The notes under the pieces: generated by a model | Database searches by the model: none | Told to the model about the DNA's origin: nothing | Seen by the model: the letters and a program-made list of their open reading frames with translations, nothing else | Shown here: positions 26,936 to 36,057 of the stretch, piece after piece | How positions within the stretch are numbered: the stretch's first letter is position 1 | How the letters are laid out: each line of letters begins with the position of its first letter | Assembly: GCF_007860105.1 (NCBI RefSeq) | Contig: NZ_SJPU01000001.1 | Coordinates: 1,190,090 to 1,254,089, forward strand | DNA: 64,000 nt | Direction: 5' to 3' | DNA from: Allorhodopirellula heiligendammensis | GTDB taxonomy: Bacteria; Planctomycetota; Planctomycetia; Pirellulales; Pirellulaceae | Program-made: the position numbers and the translations under genes

Positions 26936-27471
26936 GGGAGACTACTTTCCTAAACGTGAAGCGGATTCATGAACGCGGCACCAACCTGCAGCCTATGGTG
27001 AACAACATTCCACATAGGCGCTAAGCGTGCCCTCTAAATACTTGCTGACGATTCAGTTACGGCTCACCTTTCAAACAGGAGAGCCTGAGAGGTCAACAAA
27101 TCGCAAAGGAATTGTCGCGGAAAGAACGCCAATGCAAAGGGGGAGACCGCGGTAAAATTGCCAGTGGTGTGACCTCTGCACAGAGTGTCCGGTCCGCGTT
27201 CCCAAAAAGCGGCCCGGCGACTGGGAGATTCATGGAGCCGCCGACTTGGGCACGCACCTATCGCGCAGACAAACCGTTTCCGCATGAAACGGAGTCGGCT
27301 GGACGAGCGATCTCGAGGCGATCTGGATTGCAGATCTGATGGCCATCTTCGTGAATCCATTTGCCAAAATTGTGATAATCCTTATTCTTGGTGTTGAGCG
27401 GTGTCCTGTCATCAGTGACGCTGACTGATATCTACATCATTCATTCGTGAGGCAACGGAGGGCCTCGGATC
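26936..27471. promoter_or_regulatory. Divergent intergenic region between phosphofructokinase and kinase genes, with a nested stem-loop
   Basis: No gene is supported in these 536 bases. A nested structure occupies 27240-27299 on the plus strand: outer arms GCCGACT/AGTCGGC (27240-27246, 27293-27299) and inner arms CCGTTTC/GAAACGG (27274-27280, 27286-27292). The two stems are directly stacked on the 3' side, leaving a 27-base bulge on the 5' side. A smaller repeat ATCAGT/ACTGAT spans 27411-27429. GGAGGG at 27457-27462 is the ribosome-binding site for the kinase. Confidence 0.45.
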
Positions 27472-30111
27472 ATGAGTGCAGCTTCCATCGCCGACGCCCC
27501 CCCCTCGCCCGCAGGTGAGACCCAGTCGGTAGTCCCAAGTCCATTGATGGTTGCGGATTTAGGTTGCCCGACTGCGCCGTTGGCAGCCACGCTCGGCGAC
27601 TATGAATTGCATGGTGAGCTCGGTCGCGGAGGAATGGGCATTGTTTATGAAGCCACGCAGATCTCATTGCGACGCAGCGTGGCTATCAAAACTCTGCCAT
27701 TCGCCGCCGTCCTCGATCAGCAGCAGGTCGCTCGCTTCCGTAACGAAGCGCAGGCCGCCGCTTCATTGCATCATCCGCACATTGTTCCGGTCTATGCAGT
27801 CGGTTGTGAACGAGGCGTGCACTACTACAGCATGCAGCTGATCGATGGAGACACCCTCGAACACACCCTGTCGGCGCTACAGGCGAATGAGGCAGAGAAA
27901 CAGCGGGGAGAAAAACTGTCGGAATTGCGCCGCGAAGAGGCGATCCAGGCCGCCGCACAGTTGACGGAGGAACTGCATCACGGAGACAAGCCCGAAAAGA
28001 AAACACCCGCTTTCGCGGGACAGGTGACCTCGCGAGCGGTGAAGGATCACGGCAGTACCGTACAGTCCGTACGAGATCGCCGCAGCATTCACTCGGTCGT
28101 CCGGTTGTTCGTTGATGTGGCCGCAGCGCTCGACTACGCGCACGAGCAAGGTGTCGTGCACCGCGACATTAAACCCTCCAATCTACTCATTGATGGATCG
28201 GGAAAGATTTGGGTTGCTGATTTTGGATTGGCACGGTGCCGCGGTGCCGGCAATCTGACCGCCGACGGAGCCGCTCTCGGGACCGCGCGGTACATGAGCC
28301 CCGAGCAGGTCGCGGGACGCCCGCAAGCCGTCGATCATCGGACGGACGTTTATTCGTTAGGCATCACCCTCTATGAAATGTTGACCTTGCAGCCGGCGTT
28401 CTCGGCGCCGTCGCGTGAGCAGCTATTGCGGGCAGTCGAATCTCAGCAACCCACACCACCGCGGCAGCTCAACTCAGCGATTGAGACGGATCTCGAAACG
28501 ATCGTGCTGAAGGCCATCGCCAAGAATAAAGACGATCGATATGCCACTGCGGGAGATATGGCAGAGGACCTGCGTCGCTACTTGGATGGCCTCCCCACCC
28601 TCGCGAGACGTCCGGGCAAGGTGGACCTGGCGTTCCGCTGGGCCCTGCGTCATCGCCAAATGGTTCTGCTCACACTGCTAATCTTCACGCTTGCTGCAGG
28701 TGGGCTGTCGGTCGCCACAGTGCGGGCGAAACACCAAGCACTGGTCGCACGCACCAACCTGCGATCGGCTTTTGACTTTTTTGATCGCTATAGTGCATTG
28801 GCGGTCACCAAAATGGCAAAGTTGCCAGGTGGTGAGGTGTTGATGCGCGAGATGTTGCTGGAATCTCAAAAGTTTACGGGGGATTTCCTGTTCTACGCCA
28901 ACGAGGATCCGACATTCGTAGCGGAAACTGCAAAGGCTCGCTTGATGCAAGCTGCCATCGCATCCATGCTGGGTGACACGAAGCTTGCTGAGGAGCAGTA
29001 TCTCAGGGCGATTGAACAGTTTGAAGCGATTGAGCAGCAACACCACGCTGACCGCGCTTTGGTCGCCGAGCATGCGCTTTGTCTCCATAACCTCGCGGCG
29101 ATGCGGAAGAAGCTCGGCCGATACCAGGATGCGATGACGCTCTACGAGCGTGCTGCTGAGATGCAACAACTGGCGTTTTCAATGCCCGGAGCTGATTATC
29201 CGTTGGTGCCAAACTGGGCAGCGACACAAACGAATTTTGCCAAACTGCAATGGGAGCGTGGTGAAATCGACGTCGCGATCGCACGAATGACGCAAACGGA
29301 ATCCAAGCTCGCGCATTTCATGAGGGAGGCCCCACACAACGTGGAACTGCGTCTACCCTTGGTCGAATGCCGCAACGCACTCGCCGGGTTGATGTCCGAA
29401 TCGAACCCCACACTCGCGGAAGACCTCTTCCGAAAAAACATTGCGCAGTTGGAGGACGCTCCCACCATGCCGCCCCCGCCTCCACAATGGAGCATCGCGG
29501 GCGCCGTCGATTCGAGAAGCGAATTTGCATCGATGTCGCCGGTATGTCAACGAGCGGTCGCGCAGAATAATTTGGCAAATTTGCTGACTAAAAAGCAGGC
29601 CTTTACTGACGCCATCACGCTGACAACGTCCGCAATCGAAACCTTTCGGAGCGTGCTATCGAAAAATCCCGACGATCGCGTGGTGCAGCAACAGCTAGCC
29701 GTAACGCTCAATAACTATGGTCAGATTCTCTTTAGCCGGCAGGCGACCGGTGACACTGACGAGGCGGACGCGGCATTTGAGCAAGCTCAGCAATCATTCG
29801 AAAAACTCATCGCCGTCGACGATAGCGATCCTCATTTGTTCAGCCGTCTGGCTGGCGTGCTGCACAATTTGGCCATCGTCAAACAGCAACGGGGGGAACT
29901 CGACCTGGCCGTGAAAGATTTAACCAATGCGATCGAGATGCAGTCCATAGCGGTGCGGAAGGCACCGCTCAACACCGTTTTTCGGAACTATCTGCAACTT
30001 CATAGCGAGTCGCTCGATCAGCTATTGCACAAAATCAATCCATCGGCAAACTCGTCAGTGCACGGTGAGCAGGCGACTACAAGGAGGGTAGGTCTCGATG
30101 TTTTCTCATAG
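27472..30111 (+). CDS. Membrane Ser/Thr protein kinase with TPR sensor region
   Basis: The protein has 879 residues. The kinase domain covers about 44-375: G-loop GRGGMGIVYEA (51-61), K73 in VAIKTL, HRDIKPSN with D232, DFGLA with D250, and SPEQ in place of APE. An insertion of about 75 charged residues (about 130-205) interrupts the domain before the catalytic loop. It includes a TPAFAG stretch encoded by a palindrome. One membrane helix lies at about 397-417 (MVLLTLLIFTLAAGGLSVATV). The outer part, 420-879, is helical with TPR-like pairs (AEEQYLRAIEQFEAIEQQ, YQDAMTLYERAAEMQQLA). This is the common planctomycete Pkn layout. GGAGGG fixes the start. It overlaps the next gene by 14 bases, suggesting coupling. 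Confidence 0.93.
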   Translation: MSAASIADAPPSPAGETQSVVPSPLMVADLGCPTAPLAATLGDYELHGELGRGGMGIVYEATQISLRRSVAIKTLPFAAVLDQQQVARFRNEAQAAASLHHPHIVPVYAVGCERGVHYYSMQLIDGDTLEHTLSALQANEAEKQRGEKLSELRREEAIQAAAQLTEELHHGDKPEKKTPAFAGQVTSRAVKDHGSTVQSVRDRRSIHSVVRLFVDVAAALDYAHEQGVVHRDIKPSNLLIDGSGKIWVADFGLARCRGAGNLTADGAALGTARYMSPEQVAGRPQAVDHRTDVYSLGITLYEMLTLQPAFSAPSREQLLRAVESQQPTPPRQLNSAIETDLETIVLKAIAKNKDDRYATAGDMAEDLRRYLDGLPTLARRPGKVDLAFRWALRHRQMVLLTLLIFTLAAGGLSVATVRAKHQALVARTNLRSAFDFFDRYSALAVTKMAKLPGGEVLMREMLLESQKFTGDFLFYANEDPTFVAETAKARLMQAAIASMLGDTKLAEEQYLRAIEQFEAIEQQHHADRALVAEHALCLHNLAAMRKKLGRYQDAMTLYERAAEMQQLAFSMPGADYPLVPNWAATQTNFAKLQWERGEIDVAIARMTQTESKLAHFMREAPHNVELRLPLVECRNALAGLMSESNPTLAEDLFRKNIAQLEDAPTMPPPPPQWSIAGAVDSRSEFASMSPVCQRAVAQNNLANLLTKKQAFTDAITLTTSAIETFRSVLSKNPDDRVVQQQLAVTLNNYGQILFSRQATGDTDEADAAFEQAQQSFEKLIAVDDSDPHLFSRLAGVLHNLAIVKQQRGELDLAVKDLTNAIEMQSIAVRKAPLNTVFRNYLQLHSESLDQLLHKINPSANSSVHGEQATTRRVGLDVFS
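28006..28019. repeat. Intragenic palindrome CCCGC-TTTC-GCGGG in the kinase insertion
   Basis: A 5-bp hairpin with a TTTC loop, embedded in frame in the kinase gene and coding for part of KTPAFAGQ. Sequence and coded peptide resemble the palindrome at 8256-8271. It may be a REP-like insertion that the kinase tolerated within its non-conserved loop. Confidence 0.4.
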
Positions 30112-31222
30112 ACGAACGAGTCAGGCAAGAAAGCGAAGCGAATCGCGAAGGCTCCGTGGAGTGCTGGAGACGTTGGAGTCGCGCAAATTGATGGCTGGCG
30201 ATTTCAACGTTGGTTCATACGCAATCAGCAATAGCGGAACTACAGACGATTCGCCTCCCGTTATCGAGCGTACATTCGAAAACACGCCAGTAGTCGCTCC
30301 AGTTGCACCAACGAGCAGCGCCGCCCCGGCGAGCGTCGATGCCGCGTTAACTGCAGGGACGTCATGGACGCCCACCGATTTCCTGGCCAGCTGCCAGGCA
30401 CAGGTTGCTGAAAATACCTCCCCGGAAACGATGAGTACGGAGAGTGGTCCCGAGGACGCGGACCTAAACGAAGAGGTTAAACCAACTCCGCTGCCGCAAA
30501 TGCTGGGAAGTTTGACCGGCCACGGCTTACGGGATCGGACCTTATCAGGTGCACGCGTAGCGCGTGACGGACGGACGAGTCAGTCTCTTTCGTCAGACAG
30601 TTCCAAACCGGATTACTTTTTAGACGCCTCGCGACCGAGTGGGGGCGCGTCCGCGGGCGATTCAGTTACGGATGAATTCCGATACTTCGATGTGGATAGC
30701 AATCAGGGGCTAAGTGACGGAACGGCCTTGACGAATCAGTCGCTCGCTGGCACCGCGCAAACCGATACCTTCATGGCGATGGCACTGCTTCCGTCACCTC
30801 TGGGCTCGGCTCAGGACCCAGAGTTCGATCTGAGCAAATCGACAGCTCCACTCGTCCATCGCGGCCGGGATGGAGGAGCAACCAGGGACGACGGGGAACT
30901 GGATTTAAACGCCATCCGCGAGGCAGCGTCGGCAGCGGAGCGAGCCGAGTTTTCCGCCGCCCTGGTATTCAGTTCTGCCACGGCAGAGTCCCTCTCGGCG
31001 GCGGTATCTCATATCGTGAGCATGGACTATTTCTACGGTCTAGCGGATTCCCACGTTGACTCCGATGCTTCATTGATAACGAAACTTAATGAAAACCGCT
31101 TTCAGTTCGCAGCGTTCGCGTTCGTTTTTGCCGTTGTGACGGTTCGGATGAATGCGACACCGTCCCAAGACGAACACAGCGATGGTGGGGCCGAACAGGC
31201 AACTTCGCGAGGATCGCATTAA
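30098..31222 (+). CDS. Membrane-anchored protein with N-terminal LExR sorting motif
   Basis: The 374-residue protein begins with a very basic stretch (RRTSQARKRSESRRLRG) followed by LETLESRKLMAGD. This is the LExR-type motif found at the N-terminus of planctomycete extracellular proteins. The body is low-complexity, rich in Ser, Thr, Asp and Ala, with no recognisable domain. A single hydrophobic helix lies near the C-terminus (FQFAAFAFVFAVVTV). AGGAGG at 30082-30087 supports ATG 30098, which overlaps the kinase stop by 14 bases. The pairing suggests a kinase partner or target, which is inference. It may instead be a cell-surface matrix protein. Confidence 0.78.
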   Translation: MFSHRRTSQARKRSESRRLRGVLETLESRKLMAGDFNVGSYAISNSGTTDDSPPVIERTFENTPVVAPVAPTSSAAPASVDAALTAGTSWTPTDFLASCQAQVAENTSPETMSTESGPEDADLNEEVKPTPLPQMLGSLTGHGLRDRTLSGARVARDGRTSQSLSSDSSKPDYFLDASRPSGGASAGDSVTDEFRYFDVDSNQGLSDGTALTNQSLAGTAQTDTFMAMALLPSPLGSAQDPEFDLSKSTAPLVHRGRDGGATRDDGELDLNAIREAASAAERAEFSAALVFSSATAESLSAAVSHIVSMDYFYGLADSHVDSDASLITKLNENRFQFAAFAFVFAVVTVRMNATPSQDEHSDGGAEQATSRGSH

Positions 31223-31322
31223 AAACAGCACGCACACATAACCGCTCTCCCTCGATTGTTGTTACGCGGGTTTGGATTACACTGAGCAATCCATTGCTGC
31301 CGCCACCGACCTGAGCTGATTT

Positions 31323-32381
31323 ATGCTGTCCGATGTTTCGTTTCGTAGGGTGTCGACCGCCTTTGCGCTCGCGTTTTTCGGATGTTTCGCCAACGCCCAA
31401 ACGATCGCCCCCCCATTGGCGTATGCGGCTTCGGGTAGCGTCATTCTCGCTGAATCGACGAGCCTACCGAAGGAAGTGATCCAACAGCGTTTGGAATCGA
31501 CTCCGATCACTGAATTTGACAATCGTGGCAAAGATCAACTTTGGTTGGTGAGTAGCCGTCGGTTGGGATCGCGAAACTGCAGCGTCAATTCGCTCGATGT
31601 TCGACAGCGTGGCGGCGGGGATGTCTGGCAACCATCGTCGGCTAGTGCGTTCTTTGCACCTGATCCAGACGAAATTCGCCGACCCATTGTGATTTTCATA
31701 CATGGCAATCGTTGGTCGCTCGATAAAGCGATCCGTCGCGGTTTACAGACCTACGAGCAAACGATCGTGCCGTGGAATGACGCACCTGCGATGCGATACG
31801 TCATATGGGCTTGGCCCGCCGACCAAATTGCTGGCCCGATTCGCGACGTGCGGATTAAAGCCGAACGCGCCGACGAGCACTCGTTTCACCTCGCACGATT
31901 CCTACAGAATATCGATCCACGAACGCCAGTTTCCATCATCGGCTTCAGTTTCGGCGGGCGCGTTTCCCTGGGGGCCTTGCACCTCATCGGCGGTGGCACC
32001 ATTGATGGTTGCGGGTTGCCGTCTGTCAGCCACCCCATTGCACCGGTGAATCTAACATTGGCGGTTCCCGCGATCCGGAACGACTGCTTGGTCACCACCC
32101 GCTGCCGAGCATACAGCCAAATCAATCATCTCGACTTAGTGTATAACAGTCGTGATTCCTATCTCAGTTTGTTTCGCTTCACATGGTTCGATAATAAACG
32201 GCCAGCTTTGGGATACACCGGAATCAGCGGTCTCAACCAATTACCTGATCACTCGACCCGTGTCCATCAATTCAATGCTGCGCAATTTGTGGGACGGGAA
32301 CACGACTACCTCGAGTACATTTCCGATCAACGTATCGAGGCGAGTCTTCGCCGCCACTTGCTGATCGGATTCCCTCAATGA
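31323..32381 (+). CDS. Secreted alpha/beta hydrolase (DUF900-like)
   Basis: The 352-residue protein has a signal peptide at about 1-25 (FALAFFGCFANA). The alpha/beta-hydrolase core shows IVIFIHGNRW (oxyanion strand), the nucleophile elbow GFSFGG (Ser in G-F-S-F-G) and a late REHDYLEYI that can supply the catalytic His. The insertion and spacing resemble DUF900-type esterase/lipase proteins. The substrate is unknown. It precedes lnt by 18 bases and follows the LExR protein by 100 bases, so a shared transcript with lnt is likely. Confidence 0.82.
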   Translation: MLSDVSFRRVSTAFALAFFGCFANAQTIAPPLAYAASGSVILAESTSLPKEVIQQRLESTPITEFDNRGKDQLWLVSSRRLGSRNCSVNSLDVRQRGGGDVWQPSSASAFFAPDPDEIRRPIVIFIHGNRWSLDKAIRRGLQTYEQTIVPWNDAPAMRYVIWAWPADQIAGPIRDVRIKAERADEHSFHLARFLQNIDPRTPVSIIGFSFGGRVSLGALHLIGGGTIDGCGLPSVSHPIAPVNLTLAVPAIRNDCLVTTRCRAYSQINHLDLVYNSRDSYLSLFRFTWFDNKRPALGYTGISGLNQLPDHSTRVHQFNAAQFVGREHDYLEYISDQRIEASLRRHLLIGFPQ

Positions 32382-32399
32382 GCACACGGATGTTTTGCT

Positions 32400-34244
32400 A
32401 TGAAGTCACGAAGGAGTCGCGTCTGGACTGCTGCCCCGGTAACGGTGCTGCTGCTATTCCTGACTGGCCCGGGATTTAATTTTTGGCCGCTAGCGTTCAT
32501 CGCGCTCGCCCCCCTCGTCAACTTGGCCCGCTCATCCATCACCGGTGGGCGTGTGGCGGTTTACGGATCGTTCTTTGTGTATTACCTGGTGTCGCTCCAG
32601 GGACTTCGCTACGCGCATCCGCTAATGCTGTTTCCGCTCCTGGCGATGGCCGCGTATCTGGCGATTTATCCTCTGCTTTTCTTCGTCATGCTGCGGCGTT
32701 GGTTCCATTCGTCTGCTCAAAACAACGATCTGGCTGCGAAAGCATGCTGCGCTGGAATCTGGATGCCACTGGCGTACGTTCCTTTTGTCCTGATCGCGGC
32801 GGTGTTATGGGTTGGCGGTGAGTGGGTTCGGAATTATTTCGCCACAGGCATCTCCGTGTTGATGCTAGGCCATTCACTCACAGCCATGCCGTCAGCGACG
32901 ATGATCCAGATCGCGGATCTCTGTGGGACGTACGGGGTGAGTTTTCTGCTGGTGTTAACGAGCGTGGCGGTCGCGGACGCGTGGCAATGGTTCGCACAGC
33001 GGCGCACCGAAGCGCACGAGGAAAAGCTAGCGGCCAAGTGCGTCCAGATTGGTAAGGCCTGGCAAACCTCTGTGCCCATTGCTGTCCTTGCAGTCGCTGC
33101 CTCGTACACATACGGAGCTTCATCGCTCCGGTTTGAAACGATCGCCTCGAACACGACGCTGATGCTGATCGGCCGCGACGAGCAGACGGAATACCAGCAG
33201 GACTTGGCCCGTGAACAGGAGATTTTTTCGGCGTTTGCTCGTCAAACGATCGCGGCGGTGTCGGCCAGTACGCAACCCATTGCCGCTGTTGTGTGGCCGG
33301 AATCGATGCTTTCAGGTGGCCAGCCTTGGTATATCGCCGAAGCGGACCTCGAAGTACCTGCCGAACTGGCACAAGGCGGACAAGGTCGACGACTGACCGT
33401 CGATCAGTTGCGTCAAATCATCACGGAGTCACAAGATGACTTTGTCGGCCGCAACGAGAATCTCCAGGCGGCCATGTCCCACGGTACTCCGTTTCCACCT
33501 CCGGCCATCGTTGGTGGTTGCGGAATTGTGAAGTACGGTCCTACCGCCAAGCAGTTCAGCGGGATTGTGTTGGTCGATCCTGACGGGCAGGTCCGCAGCA
33601 CCTACGCCAAAAACCACCTGGTCATGTTTGGTGAGTACATCCCATTGATCAAATCAATCCCAGGACTCAAAGAGTTTGTGCCAGCTGGCTTAGGACTTGA
33701 TGCCGGCACGGATCCTGCAGTCTTCGAGATCGGGACCCTCCGGGCATTGCCAAACCTATGCATCGAAACTGCAGTGGAACGGATTTCGGTGAATCACATG
33801 CGAGCCATTTTAGACCGCGATCCCAACCTTCTACCGCAAGTAATTCTCACGCTGACGAACGACGCCTGGTTTGACAACTCAGCTGTCATTGAGCACCACC
33901 TGCGCTGCGCACAAATGGTTGCGATTGGATGTAGACGCCCGATCTTATCGGCCGCCAATGGAGGCCCAACGGCGTGGATAGACAGCAGCGGGAGAATCGT
34001 CGAGCAGTTACCAGCGGGCACGGCTGGGGAAATTGTTGCCCAGCCAGAGATCGACACTCGTGTGAGTCCCTATGTTCGCTATGGAGCATTGCCCGCCAGC
34101 CTGATGGGGATGGTTTGGCTTGTCGCCTCGTTTTCATGCCTGTCGCAAAGCATCTACGATCGGTACCGTGGCAGCTTGGATCGCGGGGGCGAGGCCGGCA
34201 ACAATTCCGACGAGCAAGGAAACGAGGCCACCCGTCAACGCTAA
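32400..34244 (+). CDS. lnt: Apolipoprotein N-acyltransferase
   Basis: The 614-residue integral membrane enzyme adds the third acyl chain to lipoproteins. The N-terminal half has six or more membrane helices ([41 protein letters not shown]). The periplasmic nitrilase-like domain carries the triad E301 (VWPESML), K404 ([15 protein letters not shown]) and C454 ([10 protein letters not shown]). The distance from E301 to K404 is larger than in E. coli, because of a roughly 30-residue insert ([18 protein letters not shown]). A last helix ([18 protein letters not shown]) is followed by a polar tail. That tail is read antisense through the 3' end of the convergent permease gene, an overlap of 111 bases. 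Confidence 0.9.
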   Translation: MKSRRSRVWTAAPVTVLLLFLTGPGFNFWPLAFIALAPLVNLARSSITGGRVAVYGSFFVYYLVSLQGLRYAHPLMLFPLLAMAAYLAIYPLLFFVMLRRWFHSSAQNNDLAAKACCAGIWMPLAYVPFVLIAAVLWVGGEWVRNYFATGISVLMLGHSLTAMPSATMIQIADLCGTYGVSFLLVLTSVAVADAWQWFAQRRTEAHEEKLAAKCVQIGKAWQTSVPIAVLAVAASYTYGASSLRFETIASNTTLMLIGRDEQTEYQQDLAREQEIFSAFARQTIAAVSASTQPIAAVVWPESMLSGGQPWYIAEADLEVPAELAQGGQGRRLTVDQLRQIITESQDDFVGRNENLQAAMSHGTPFPPPAIVGGCGIVKYGPTAKQFSGIVLVDPDGQVRSTYAKNHLVMFGEYIPLIKSIPGLKEFVPAGLGLDAGTDPAVFEIGTLRALPNLCIETAVERISVNHMRAILDRDPNLLPQVILTLTNDAWFDNSAVIEHHLRCAQMVAIGCRRPILSAANGGPTAWIDSSGRIVEQLPAGTAGEIVAQPEIDTRVSPYVRYGALPASLMGMVWLVASFSCLSQSIYDRYRGSLDRGGEAGNNSDEQGNEATRQR

Positions 34245-35267
34245 GCCAAGCGATGGACGAAACGCAATCGTGGCACCTTCCGCCCCGATTGCAAACCCAC
34301 CCAAGCTCAATGCGAGCAATGCGGCTGCTGTGCCCAGCACCCCACCGACGACGCACAGGACGGTACTCTCAGCCAACACCAGTCGCATCGCGCGAACGGG
34401 GCGCACGCCAATTGTCTGCAATACCGCGTATTCCTTGATTCTGTCTTGTACGCTCATCACTGTTGTTGTCGCGACGAGAGACAGCACAAGCGCCACGCAC
34501 GCGTAACCTAACCAGTGTGCGAACCCGATGAGATCGACCAAGTCTGAAAGCGTATTGGCTTGAAAGGCGCCTTTTCGTCGCGTCTTGGTCGCCACGGTGC
34601 CCGCTCGCAATGCGGAGTCAATTTCCGTCGCGACTTGATCAGGGTCGGCGTCTTCGCTCAACAAAACTTCATGTTGCGTTACCAGCCCCGCGGCATCGAG
34701 CCCGCGGGTGTACTGCAAGAACAGGAGGCTCGTGTAGATCAGGTTCTCTTCTGATGGCACGGTCGACTCGAAAATACCTGCAACCTTGACTGAAACATCG
34801 CCAATTGAGAACTGGTCACCAACCGAAAGCCCACGTCGTTGGGCGACATTGCGACCGACAATCGCGGCGTCGCGCTGCGAGGCAAACTGCTGCCATGACC
34901 CACTGGTGAGCTTGATCGGACGAGTCTTCTGAATCTGCTCCGGATCGGCACCATTGAACACGACAATATCAAGACTGGCGCGGCAGTTGTTAGTCCAGAC
35001 TTGAATGGGCATTACCTCCTTCACCCCCGCCACATCCCTGATCTTGTTTGCGTAGTCCTCCGGTAGGCGGCTACTCGTCGGACAGAAACGGTTTTCCTGA
35101 AAAACGATTAGACTGCGATTCGCGTCCGCGCCCGCTGTTAGCCGGTGCAAGCCCTCCTGCACTGAGCCGACGAAACAAAATACAAACATTGCTACTGCGG
35201 CGCCTGATACGGTCAGGAGCGTGCGAGTGCGATGGCGCCAAAGCGTTTTGAAGACGTAGGTGAACAT
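34134..35267 (-). CDS. FtsX/MacB-like ABC transporter permease (second permease of the exporter operon)
   Basis: The 377-residue protein has one N-terminal membrane helix ([19 protein letters not shown]), a large extracytoplasmic domain of about 200 residues and three C-terminal helices. The FtsX core shows [23 protein letters not shown], and the protein ends in [17 protein letters not shown], the standard C-terminus. Permease genes of this class pair with LolD/MacB-type ATPases. It is last in a five-gene minus-strand operon, 73 bases after the ATPase. Its 3' end overlaps the convergent lnt gene. Confidence 0.9.
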   Translation of the reverse strand: MFTYVFKTLWRHRTRTLLTVSGAAVAMFVFCFVGSVQEGLHRLTAGADANRSLIVFQENRFCPTSSRLPEDYANKIRDVAGVKEVMPIQVWTNNCRASLDIVVFNGADPEQIQKTRPIKLTSGSWQQFASQRDAAIVGRNVAQRRGLSVGDQFSIGDVSVKVAGIFESTVPSEENLIYTSLLFLQYTRGLDAAGLVTQHEVLLSEDADPDQVATEIDSALRAGTVATKTRRKGAFQANTLSDLVDLIGFAHWLGYACVALVLSLVATTTVMSVQDRIKEYAVLQTIGVRPVRAMRLVLAESTVLCVVGGVLGTAAALLALSLGGFAIGAEGATIAFRPSLGLALTGGLVSLLVGIVAGLAPAIQAATVPIVDALRQA

Positions 35268-35340
35268 GAGATCGGGAGCGGCGGTAGAGGAGGAGGCACG
35301 GGAGCAGCATTAATTCAATTGCGTCGTGTACAGTTGCTTG

Positions 35341-36057
35341 CTAATGGATGGGTTCTAACTTGGAATCAGACGCCGGCGACGCTCCCCGGGGCAGAAACTT
35401 TCCGCGGTCGAGTACCAACTGACGAGACGCAATGCTCGCCACGTCTTGGTCATGAGTAACCATCAACAGCGTGATATCGAGCTCCTGGTTCAATCGTTGC
35501 AATAGCACTTGAACTTGCTCGCTGGTCTCGGTGTCGAGGCTACCGGTGGGTTCATCAGCGACAACGACCTTCGGATGCGCCACAATAGCGCGGGCAATAC
35601 CAACTCGCTGCTCCTGGCCACCGGAGAGTTGCCGTGGATAGTGGTCGGCCCGATCACTCAAACCCACCGCGTCAAGTGCGAGTTCGACACGTTGCCGCCG
35701 CAGAGTTGACGTTAGCTTTAACAGCAGTGTCGGCAGCTCCACATTTTCGTAGGCTGTCAGCACGGGAATCAGATTATGAGTCTGAAAGATATAACCAAGA
35801 TTTGCTGCACGCCAATCAGCAAGTTTGCTACGCGACAACTTAGTCACCTCCGTTCCGTCGACGGTGATTGACCCCGCATCCGGGCGGTCAATCCCGCTGA
35901 CAAGGTTTAGCAACGTACTCTTGCCGGTGCCGCTAGGACCCATCAATGAAACGAACTCGCTCGCTTCAATGTCCAGATCAATGTTGTCGAGCGGCGTGAT
36001 CGTCTCCTCGCCTTTTCGGAAACTTTTGCTGACGCCGCGAAGTTCTACCAATGCCAT
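35341..36057 (-). CDS. ABC transporter ATPase (LolD/MacB type)
   Basis: The 238-residue ATPase has Walker [10 protein letters not shown] (40-48), signature [15 protein letters not shown], Walker [13 protein letters not shown] and the switch His in LLMVTHD. These match the LolD/MacB subfamily that powers FtsX-like permeases. ATG follows the TAA of the adaptor gene directly (TAAATG), so translation is coupled. It would drive both permeases of the operon. Confidence 0.94.
   Translation of the reverse strand: MALVELRGVSKSFRKGEETITPLDNIDLDIEASEFVSLMGPSGTGKSTLLNLVSGIDRPDAGSITVDGTEVTKLSRSKLADWRAANLGYIFQTHNLIPVLTAYENVELPTLLLKLTSTLRRQRVELALDAVGLSDRADHYPRQLSGGQEQRVGIARAIVAHPKVVVADEPTGSLDTETSEQVQVLLQRLNQELDITLLMVTHDQDVASIASRQLVLDRGKFLPRGASPASDSKLEPIH

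Noticed and set aside
27064-27360. 98-codon minus-strand frame in the phosphofructokinase-kinase gap
   Set aside because: Arg/Ser-rich, no ribosome-binding site, and it is explained by the hairpin-containing non-coding region.
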